Of a DNA stretch of 11,384 bases, positions 5,330-11,384 are shown piece after piece. Source of the stretch: JAZSMJ01 sp045535815 (GTDB lineage: Bacteria; Bacillota; Clostridia; Oscillospirales; CAG-272); assembly GCA_045535815.1 (NCBI GenBank), contig JAZSMJ010000076.1:1-11384 (forward strand), given 5' to 3'. Within the stretch, counting starts at the first letter, position 1; each line of letters opens with the position of its first letter. The translations under genes and the position numbers were made by a program. The notes under the pieces are model-generated. The model searched no databases and was not told where the DNA came from. It saw only the letters and a list, made by a program, of their open reading frames with translations.

Positions 5330-7330
5330 TTATATATCGTTTGTCATTGCGCCTCGGGCGGCGAGTATCCAGCGTGATCTGTCGAGAGGGTTTATCCCCC
5401 TTCTTTTTGTAGTTGCACCAAGCTCAAGCGGACATTCTCTGTAGCCGTCAAACTCCGAGAAAAATAGGGCTCTGCCGCCACTCATCGATGCAAGCTTCAT
5501 CGGATACTCAAGCGAGGTTGCAACCGGAAGCGAGGCTTCTATGGTCATCTGAGTGCGGTCGATGACGGGGGAGTCAAACTCGCCCCTCATCTGGGTTATG
5601 TCGCCTATGATTCTTCCCAAGAGATCGGCGTCGGCGCTTATTCTTACTCTTATATAAGGCTCGAGCAGCAGCGCTCCGGCATTGGCAAGTCCGTTCATTA
5701 CCGCCATTGGCGTTGCAACGAAGAAATCAAGCGGATGGGTGTGTATGGTGTGATGCTCTCCGCCAACCAGCGTCGCCTTGAGGTCGGTCACCTCCCAGCC
5801 GTAAAGGCCTTGATCGAGTGATTTGAAAAACGACGACCTTATATGCGTCTGATACTTATAGAAAAGCTGATTGTTGGGCACCTTGCCTCCGTCGTAGATA
5901 ATACCGCTTCCTCTCGGCAGAGGCTCAAAAAGAAACTGCACCACTGCCCAGCAGGGCTTTGGCATTGTGTACGCCTCAACGCCGTAGGCGGCTCGTGCCG
6001 GGGTCTCCTTATAAATGACGGTAGGGGGCGAAAAATGTGCCTCAAGCCCGTATCGCTCCATCAGAAGCGCCGATATTACCTCAAGCTGAATCTTGCCCGT
6101 TATGCTGATATTTATCTCACGCTCGCTCTTTTCCCACTTGCAGTTGAGCAATGGGTCCTCCTCGGCGAGCTCACGCAGAGCGTTTACCAAGGGGGTCAGC
6201 TTATCGGGCTCCTTGGGGGATGCCTTTACCGAGAAATAGGGGTTTGCCAGCTTGAATCTTTCGTTTCCGCAGCGCTCGCCTATCCAGTCGCCTGCACGTG
6301 CAGACGAAAGTCCGCAAAGCGCACCGATATCTCCTGCCGATATCGAGCCGACGTCGGTATACTTCTGGCCGTTGAATCTGCGTATCTGCGATATCTTTTC
6401 CTTTGGCTTTTCGGAATCGCCGTGACCGCCTATTATAACTCTGTCGGTGCGTGAGCAAAGCTCTACTGCCTGACGGCTTGCAAGCTCTCCGCCGTACATT
6501 CGCACGTGTGCGATCTTGCCCATGGTCTTGTCGTGCTCTATCTTGAAGATGAGGGCGGCAAGGCCTTCCTTTTGATATTTATCGGCTGACGGAAGATAGT
6601 CCGTTACCGTGTCGAGAAGCATCCCGATGCCGATGCCGCATATTGCAGAGCCGCACAAAACGGGCACTATATCGCAATCGGCAACCGCCCTTGCGATAAC
6701 ACCTGTGACCTTGCTTTTCGGTATTTCCTTTTCCTCAAGAAAATCCTGAGCTATGCCGTCGTCAAAGTCGGCGGCGGCTTCGGTGAGGGTGGCGTGAAGG
6801 CTATTGGGATATGAAACGGTGCACTCACGGCTCTCCTCTCCTGTCGGTTCGGCAAAGGGGATAAATCTGCCCTTCAGCTTTTCCCTCAGCTCATCGCAAA
6901 GGGCGCTGAATTTGCTTCCTGCTCTGTCTATCTTGTTTACAAAGATAACGCAGGGAAGACCGGCTCTTTTTATTGCATTCCAGAGATTTTCGGTATACGA
7001 CTGTATTCCCTCGACTGCCGATATTACAAGTATAACTCCGTCGAGCACCGAAAGACTGCGCTCCGCCTCGCCCGAAAAGTCGATATGTCCGGGGGTATCT
7101 ATAAGATTTACGGTATAGTTACGCCAGGGCATACTCACCTGCGCACAGCGCACGGAAAGACCTCTGTCACGCTCTATCTGAAGCCAGTCGGTCTGTGCGG
7201 TGCCGCTGTCAACGCTGCCGAGTGAGCGGATGGTGCCGCATTTATAGAGCATTTGCTCGGTGAGGGTGGTTTTACCTGCGTCAACGTGGGCGAATATTCC
7301 GATATTTTTTATCTTGTCGGGTGTTGTCAT
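5330..7330 (-). CDS. Tet(M)-family-like translation-factor GTPase (EF-G homologue)
   Basis: A 666-residue GTPase of the EF-G/ribosomal-protection superfamily, acting on the ribosome. All G motifs are present: AHVDAGKT (14-21), DRGLSV (55-60), DTPGH (78-82), NKID (132-135) and GSA (227-229). EF-G-like domains II to V follow, and LLLEPYI (554-560) is closer to the Tet(M)/Tet(O) form than to EF-G. The domain IV loop that displaces tetracycline in Tet(O) and Tet(M) (YSPVSTPADF) is different here: HHTIHTHPLDF at 526-536. It is therefore best called a translation-factor GTPase of the Tet(M) branch with no proven drug resistance. The start ATG has GGAG 9 bases upstream. It is the second gene after mscS, 71 bases apart. 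Its base composition and codon use match its neighbours, so nothing suggests recent transfer. Confidence 0.88.
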   Translation of the reverse strand: MTTPDKIKNIGIFAHVDAGKTTLTEQMLYKCGTIRSLGSVDSGTAQTDWLQIERDRGLSVRCAQVSMPWRNYTVNLIDTPGHIDFSGEAERSLSVLDGVILVISAVEGIQSYTENLWNAIKRAGLPCVIFVNKIDRAGSKFSALCDELREKLKGRFIPFAEPTGEESRECTVSYPNSLHATLTEAAADFDDGIAQDFLEEKEIPKSKVTGVIARAVADCDIVPVLCGSAICGIGIGMLLDTVTDYLPSADKYQKEGLAALIFKIEHDKTMGKIAHVRMYGGELASRQAVELCSRTDRVIIGGHGDSEKPKEKISQIRRFNGQKYTDVGSISAGDIGALCGLSSARAGDWIGERCGNERFKLANPYFSVKASPKEPDKLTPLVNALRELAEEDPLLNCKWEKSEREINISITGKIQLEVISALLMERYGLEAHFSPPTVIYKETPARAAYGVEAYTMPKPCWAVVQFLFEPLPRGSGIIYDGGKVPNNQLFYKYQTHIRSSFFKSLDQGLYGWEVTDLKATLVGGEHHTIHTHPLDFFVATPMAVMNGLANAGALLLEPYIRVRISADADLLGRIIGDITQMRGEFDSPVIDRTQMTIEASLPVATSLEYPMKLASMSGGRALFFSEFDGYRECPLELGATTKRRGINPLDRSRWILAARGAMTNDI

Positions 7331-7353
7331 ACGGTGAATCTCCGTTTAATAAT

Positions 7354-7385
7354 GGATATGCAGCCCGAGGGGGCTGCATAGATCC
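7354..7385 (-). promoter_or_regulatory. Intercistronic hairpin between mscS and the GTPase gene
   Basis: TATGCAGCCC (7357-7366) pairs perfectly with GGGCTGCATA (7371-7380) around GAGG, with a possible outer GGAT/ATCC extension. On the minus strand no T-tract follows, so it is not a standard terminator. It sits about 11 bases upstream of the GTPase ribosome binding site and may be a processing or stability element, or a factor-dependent stop. Confidence 0.55.
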
Positions 7386-7401
7386 TTTATATGTTTTTTT
7401 C

Positions 7402-8232
7402 TTATTTGTTGCTGACGTGAACGTCGAGCTGCTGGAAGGGTATCTCAATACCGTTCTTATCAAGCTCGCGCTTTACAGCCTCGTTCAGGTCAAAGTAAAC
7501 GGACCAGTAATTATCTCCGGAGCACCAGGTGCGGAGCGTGAAAACGAGGGCGGATGAATCCTGCTTTGAAAGTGCAACGAAGGGAGCAGGATCGGTCAGC
7601 ACCATCGAGTTTGCCTTTGCAGTTGATATGAGTATCTCTTTAACCTTGTTTATATCGGACGAGTACGAAACGCTGAAATCAAGGTCAACTCTTCTGGTAT
7701 CGTGAACGGAATAGTTGGTAACGTCGCCGTTTGCGAGCGTTCCGTTGGGGATGGTAATATTCTTGTTGTCGGGGGTAACTATGGTAGTATAGAAGATACT
7801 GATTGCGGAAACCGTTCCCGTGCCTGCCGCAACCGTTATAAAGTCACCTATCTTGAAGGGCTTGAATATAAGGATTATAACGCCGCCCGCAAGGTTTGAA
7901 AGACCGCCCTGGAGAGCAAGACCTATTGCCAGACCTGCAGAGCCGAGCACCGTTATAAGCGAAGCGGTTTCAATTCCGAAAACGCCTGCCACTACTATAA
8001 AGAGAACTACGTAAAGGACTATACGGATAAGGCTCTTTAAGAAGCTCTGAACACCGGAATCAAGCTTTGCAAAGGCTTTGGATTTTGTGATGAAGCTCAG
8101 AAGAAGCTTTATCAGAAGAAATCCGATGGCAAATACGACTGCCGCCTTGATAATTACCATTAAAACAGCTATCGTTGCGTTTAATGCATTTGACAAAAAT
8201 CCGCCGAAAGACGACATAGAGAAGAAGTTCAT
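7402..8232 (-). CDS. mscS: Small-conductance mechanosensitive channel, MscS family
   Basis: A 276-residue homologue of E. coli MscS (286 residues), a homoheptameric inner-membrane channel that opens on membrane tension and releases solutes during hypo-osmotic shock. Three transmembrane helices are visible (about 18-45, 66-88 and 92-122). The pore helix TM3 has the expected small-residue pattern GSAGLAIGLALQGGLSNLAG, followed by IFKPFKIGDFI. The cytoplasmic beta and alpha/beta domains follow (IPNG at 161-164, VSYSSDINKVKEIL at 188-201) and the C-terminus GIEIPFQQLDVHV matches the family end. The start is supported by AAAGGA (8246 to 8241) 8 bases upstream. A perfect consensus promoter precedes it, and the GTPase gene is probably co-transcribed downstream. 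Confidence 0.95.
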   Translation of the reverse strand: MNFFSMSSFGGFLSNALNATIAVLMVIIKAAVVFAIGFLLIKLLLSFITKSKAFAKLDSGVQSFLKSLIRIVLYVVLFIVVAGVFGIETASLITVLGSAGLAIGLALQGGLSNLAGGVIILIFKPFKIGDFITVAAGTGTVSAISIFYTTIVTPDNKNITIPNGTLANGDVTNYSVHDTRRVDLDFSVSYSSDINKVKEILISTAKANSMVLTDPAPFVALSKQDSSALVFTLRTWCSGDNYWSVYFDLNEAVKRELDKNGIEIPFQQLDVHVSNK

Positions 8233-8294
8233 AAAATCATTCCTTTCAAAAAAAATAAAAAATCAGACGTGATGGCACGCTCTAATTTATATAA

Positions 8295-8323
8295 ATTATA
8301 ATATTTTAATTTTTATTTGTCAA
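8295..8323 (-). promoter_or_regulatory. Consensus sigma-A promoter for mscS and the GTPase gene
   Basis: On the minus strand, -35 TTGACA (8323-8318), a 17-base spacer and -10 TATAAT (8300-8295) match the consensus exactly. The predicted start is near 8288, leaving a leader of about 55 bases before the mscS ATG. Confidence 0.85.
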
Positions 8324-8342
8324 CGATTTCCCAAAATAAGAA

Positions 8343-8385
8343 CACTTTGCACGAATATCACCGTAAAAAAAGTGCAAATTGCACT
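8343..8385. promoter_or_regulatory. Possible operator between divergent mscS and carA promoters
   Basis: A perfect 15-base palindrome AGTGCAA-A-TTGCACT (8371-8385) is accompanied by a further half-site TTTGCAC (8346-8352), so TTGCAC or its complement occurs three times in 43 bases. It lies between the two outward-facing promoters: about 35 bases upstream of the carA -35 and about 48 upstream of the mscS -35. The binding protein is unknown, and I do not recognise it as an ArgR or PyrR site. Confidence 0.45.
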
Positions 8386-8419
8386 AAAAAGTGAGGGGTA
8401 GAGGGTGTATAAATTTGTA

Positions 8420-8448
8420 TTGACAAGAAGAGAGAAAAATAGTAAAAT
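8420..8448 (+). promoter_or_regulatory. Promoter for carAB (TTGACA-17-TAAAAT)
   Basis: A consensus -35 TTGACA (8420-8425), a 17-base spacer and -10 TAAAAT (8443-8448). The predicted start is near 8455, giving a leader of about 90 bases with only a weak hairpin (GCCG-T6-CGGC, 8488-8501). I see no terminator or PyrR-type attenuator in the leader. Between the two promoters the only other structure is the palindrome at 8371-8385. Confidence 0.75.
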
Positions 8449-8544
8449 TATTAGATAGAATATATATTATATAATTAACCTGGTTTTGCCGTTTTTTCGG
8501 CGGATCATTGGCAATAAATATAAAGAAAGCAGGGAAGATGCCAG

Positions 8545-9639
8545 ATGGAAAGAAATGCATATCTCGTTCTTGAGGACGGAACGGTCTTCAAAGGTAAGAG
8601 CTTCGGGGCTCAGGGTGACGCTATAGCGGAAGTGGTATTCACCACGGGCATGGCAGGTTATCTTGAGACGCTTACCGATCAGAGCTATCGCGGACAGATA
8701 ATACTGCAGACGTTTCCGCTGATAGGCGATTACGGTGTAATACCCGATTCGTTTGAAAGCGGATCGATCGCCGCTGTCGGATATATCGTCAAGGAGTGGT
8801 GCCGTGAGCCTTCGAATTTCAGATGCGAGGGCGATATAGACGCACTTTTGAAGGAACGAGGTATCGTCGGTCTGTACGGTATCGACACACGTGCGCTCAC
8901 AAAGGTGCTCAGAGACAAGGGCACTATGAACGGTATGATAACCGACGATCCTGCAAAGGCAGATCTTAAAAAGATAGCCGGATATAAGATAGAGGGCGCT
9001 GTTGAGGCATCCTCTGTAAAGGAAGCTTATACTGTCAGTGCATCCGATCCCAAATACACGGTAGCACTTATAGATACGGGCGTTAAAAAGAGCATTATAA
9101 ACGCTCTTTGTAAAAGGGGCTGTGACGTTCACGTATTCCCCTGCACTGCATCGGTCGATGAGATATTATCGGATTCTCCCGACGGTATCGTTTTGCCAAA
9201 CGGTGCAGGCGATCCCAAGGATAACACCGAGCTTATCGCAAGGATCAAGAAGCTGACAAAGAGCGGTATACCGACCTTCGGTATAGGTCTTGGACATCAG
9301 CTTTTGGCTTTGGCAAACGGATTTGATACGGACAAGCTTCATCACGGACACAGAGGCTCCAATCAGCCGGTGAGAGACTGTGACAGCGGTAAGCTGTATA
9401 TTGCAGGACAGAATCACGGCTATATCGTAAAGAGCGACAGCATAAATAAAAGGGTGGCGAGAGAGATCTTCGTCAATATATACGACTCGACAAACGAGGG
9501 TATCGAATACCTGAAGAATCCCGGGATATCCGTTCAGTTCTATCCGGGCGAGTGCGGGGGTCCCAAGGAGACAGATTTCGTATTTGACCGCTTTATCAGC
9601 CTCGTGGACGATTACAAAAGATCGTCAACAGAAGAATAA
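8545..9639 (+). CDS. carA: Carbamoyl phosphate synthetase small subunit, glutaminase catalytic residues missing
   Basis: A 364-residue CarA (PyrAA) homologue, full length for the family. The N-terminal CarB-binding domain (about 1-150) keeps GTVFKGKSFGA, SYRGQI, FPLIGDYG and GLYGIDTRALTK. The class I glutamine amidotransferase domain (about 172-356) keeps its outline, with GLGHQLLALANG (248-259) and QNHGY (289-293), but its active site is lost: the nucleophilic Cys of GICLGHQ is Gly248, and the HPE of the catalytic His and Glu is Tyr333-Pro-Gly335. Other usually invariant motifs also differ: NGPGDP is NGAGDP (219-224), GYQE is GYLE, DFG is DTG (177-179) and NHPV is NQPV. The frame is intact, so this is not a decayed pseudogene. 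It probably serves as a structural or allosteric partner of CarB while ammonia is used directly. The start has AGGGAAG 7 bases upstream; carB follows 30 bases later. Confidence 0.93.
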   Translation: MERNAYLVLEDGTVFKGKSFGAQGDAIAEVVFTTGMAGYLETLTDQSYRGQIILQTFPLIGDYGVIPDSFESGSIAAVGYIVKEWCREPSNFRCEGDIDALLKERGIVGLYGIDTRALTKVLRDKGTMNGMITDDPAKADLKKIAGYKIEGAVEASSVKEAYTVSASDPKYTVALIDTGVKKSIINALCKRGCDVHVFPCTASVDEILSDSPDGIVLPNGAGDPKDNTELIARIKKLTKSGIPTFGIGLGHQLLALANGFDTDKLHHGHRGSNQPVRDCDSGKLYIAGQNHGYIVKSDSINKRVAREIFVNIYDSTNEGIEYLKNPGISVQFYPGECGGPKETDFVFDRFISLVDDYKRSSTEE

Positions 9640-9669
9640 GACATACCGGTACAGAGAGAGGATATAAAT

Positions 9670-11384
9670 ATGCCACTTAAAGAAAGTATAAAAAAAGTTC
9701 TTGTAATCGGTTCGGGCCCTATCGTTATAGGCCAGGCGGCAGAGTTTGACTATGCCGGAACGCAGGCCTGCCGTGCTCTTAAGGAGGACGGTATCGAGAT
9801 AGTTCTCGTCAACTCCAACCCTGCTACCATAATGACTGACAGCGCAATGGCTGACAGAGTTTATATTGAGCCGCTTACACTGACTACCATAAAAAGAATT
9901 ATAGAAAAAGAAAAGCCGGACAGCATTCTGTCGGGTCTTGGCGGACAGACCGGTCTTAACCTTTCGATGCAGCTTGCAAAGGAAGGCTTCCTTGAAAAGA
10001 ATCACGTAACGCTTCTCGGCGCATCTCCCGAAACCATAGATAAGGCCGAGGACAGACAGATGTTCAAGGACACAATGGAGAGCATCGGACAGCCCTGCAT
10101 TCCCTCCAAGGTCGTAATGGACGTTGAGTCTGCGCTTGAGTTTGCAGATGAGATAGGCTATCCCGTTATCGTCCGTCCCGCATTTACCCTCGGCGGTACA
10201 GGTGGCGGTATTGCTGATAACAAGGACGAGCTTTTCGAGATCGCAAGAAACGGTCTTGCGCTCTCTCCCATAACCCAGATACTCGTTGAAAAATGCATCT
10301 CCGGATGGAAGGAGATAGAGTTTGAGGTCATGCGTGACAGCGCAGGAAACGCCATCACAATATGCTCGATGGAAAACCTCAACCCCGTAGGAGTTCATAC
10401 GGGTGACAGTATAGTTATCGCACCTGCGGTAACACTATCCGATAAGGAATACGAAATGCTTCGCTCTGCGGCGATAGATATTGTTAACGCTCTCGGAGTT
10501 GAGGGCGGATGTAACTGTCAGTTTGCACTCAATACCGACTCGTTTGAGTATGCGGTAATCGAGGTAAACCCCAGAGTTTCAAGATCGTCAGCCCTTGCAT
10601 CAAAGGCAACGGGATATCCGATAGCCAAGGTTGCAACCAAGGTTGCAATAGGCTACAGACTTGACGAGATACTCAATGCCGTTACGGGAAGCACGTACGC
10701 CGCATTTGAGCCGACCATCGACTACGTTGCGGTAAAATTCCCCAAGTGGCCCTTTGACAAGTTCGTTTACGCAAAGCGTGAGCTCGGTACACAGATGAAG
10801 GCTACCGGTGAGGTAATGTCTATATCCGACAGCTTCGAGTCTGCTCTTATGAAGGCGGTAAGAGGCGCTGAGATATCTCTTGACACTCTCACTCTTCCCA
10901 AGCTTGCAAAGGTAGAAACTGATGAGCTTCTGGAAAGACTCAAGAAGCCTACCGACGAGACCCTGTTCGAGATCTACGAGGCAATGAAGAGGGGAATTTC
11001 AAACGATCAGCTCTTTGATATCACCAAGATAGACAGATGGTTCCTTGCAAAGATAAGAAACCTGCTTGCCTTTGAGCAGAAGCTTGAGGGCGCAGGAGCT
11101 ATAGACCACGATACCCTTCTTTGCGCTAAGCAGCTCGGCTTTACCGACGCATCTATCGAGCGTCTGACAGGATGTGCGCTTACCGAAAAAATAGCTCCCG
11201 TATATAAGATGGTTGATACCTGCGGTGGCGAATTCAGTGCCGAAACTCCCTATTTCTACGCAGTTTACAGAGATAAGGAATCGGGTGGCGAAAACGAGGC
11301 TCTCGATTATATCGGCAGAAACGATAAGCAGACGGTCATCGTTTTCGGCTCCGGACCTATCAGAATAGGTCAGGGTATCGAGTT
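9670..11384 (+). CDS. carB: Carbamoyl phosphate synthetase large subunit (5' part, cut by window edge)
   Basis: The first 571 codons of CarB (PyrAB), normally about 1,070 residues, open to the right edge. CarB makes carbamoyl phosphate from bicarbonate, ammonia and two ATP, feeding pyrimidine and arginine synthesis. The carboxyphosphate half is well conserved: VIGSGPIVIGQAAEFDYAG near the N-terminus, NSNPATIMTD, GGQTGLNL, RPAFTLGGTGGG (ATP-grasp loop), HTGDSIVIAP and IEVNPRVSRSSALASKATG. The oligomerisation region follows, and the second synthetase half begins at VFGSGPIRIGQGIE (558-571). The start ATG has AGAGAGG 8 bases upstream. It is 30 bases behind carA with no terminator between, so one operon is expected. 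I see nothing broken in this half. Confidence 0.96.
   Translation, partial: MPLKESIKKVLVIGSGPIVIGQAAEFDYAGTQACRALKEDGIEIVLVNSNPATIMTDSAMADRVYIEPLTLTTIKRIIEKEKPDSILSGLGGQTGLNLSMQLAKEGFLEKNHVTLLGASPETIDKAEDRQMFKDTMESIGQPCIPSKVVMDVESALEFADEIGYPVIVRPAFTLGGTGGGIADNKDELFEIARNGLALSPITQILVEKCISGWKEIEFEVMRDSAGNAITICSMENLNPVGVHTGDSIVIAPAVTLSDKEYEMLRSAAIDIVNALGVEGGCNCQFALNTDSFEYAVIEVNPRVSRSSALASKATGYPIAKVATKVAIGYRLDEILNAVTGSTYAAFEPTIDYVAVKFPKWPFDKFVYAKRELGTQMKATGEVMSISDSFESALMKAVRGAEISLDTLTLPKLAKVETDELLERLKKPTDETLFEIYEAMKRGISNDQLFDITKIDRWFLAKIRNLLAFEQKLEGAGAIDHDTLLCAKQLGFTDASIERLTGCALTEKIAPVYKMVDTCGGEFSAETPYFYAVYRDKESGGENEALDYIGRNDKQTVIVFGSGPIRIGQGIE

Noticed and set aside
5843..6454. Plus-strand open frame inside the GTPase gene
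   Set aside because: It is antisense to a GTPase with all G motifs in the correct frame and has no domain signature of its own.
5330..7330. Tetracycline resistance gene call
   Set aside because: The family is right, but the loop needed to displace the drug differs and there is no mobile-element context; resistance cannot be claimed from sequence.
8449..8544. PyrR attenuator, riboswitch or ArgR box in the carA leader
   Set aside because: I found only a 4-bp hairpin with a T6 loop and AT-rich DNA, with no terminator/antiterminator pair and no recognisable PyrR or ArgR consensus.
8467..9132. Minus-strand open frame opposite carA
   Set aside because: It is antisense to the clearly conserved N-terminal half of CarA and has Cys/Tyr-rich translation typical of a reverse shadow.
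9286..9549. Sequencing or assembly error as the cause of the CarA triad loss
   Set aside because: Three triad codons over 260 bases and several nearby conserved motifs differ while the reading frame stays open and the rest of the gene is well conserved; isolated errors would not give this pattern.

Overview
The window reads as chromosomal DNA of a Clostridia-type Firmicute, most like the Ruminococcaceae/Oscillospiraceae of gut or rumen. The evidence is strong AGGAGG-type ribosome binding sites, heavy ATA (Ile) and AAG/GAG codon use, B. subtilis-type CarA and CarB, very AT-rich promoters against moderately GC-rich genes, and hairpin-rich intergenic DNA. This is inference from style; there is no rRNA or other marker gene.

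Layout. (1) 1-432: the 3' end of an unidentified AT-rich gene, its terminator, a roughly 180-base array of tiny hairpins, and a second terminator. (2) 433-1233 (-): a cytoplasmic-looking NodB-type polysaccharide deacetylase. (3) 1450-5139 (+): an envelope-stress cluster made of a membrane-anchored HtrA/DegP-like serine protease, an OmpR-family response regulator and a HAMP-type sensor histidine kinase. A near-consensus promoter, a palindrome and an intrinsic terminator are packed between htrA and the regulator. (4) 5140-5329: two terminators around a three-hairpin intergenic element. (5) 5330-8232 (-): a probable two-gene operon, mscS then a Tet(M)-like translation-factor GTPase, read from a perfect TTGACA-17-TATAAT promoter. 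(6) 8233-8544: a divergent control region with a 15-base palindrome. (7) 8545-11384 (+): carA and the first half of carB.

The outstanding observation is in carA. The gene is full length, in frame and correctly placed upstream of carB, but the three catalytic residues of its class I glutamine amidotransferase domain are gone: the nucleophilic Cys is Gly248, the His is Tyr333 and the Glu is Gly335. Several other near-invariant motifs around the glutamine site are altered too. The simplest reading is a glutaminase-dead CarA kept as a structural partner, so that this carbamoyl phosphate synthetase would run on free ammonia, in parallel with vertebrate CPS I, whose glutaminase domain also lost its Cys. 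That would suit an anaerobe living at high ammonium, but it is inference.

The genes form three functional groups: envelope-stress sensing and protease output (the protease and two-component system, comparable to CssRS-htrA and CiaRH-htrA), osmotic release plus a ribosome GTPase, and carbamoyl phosphate synthesis for pyrimidines and arginine.
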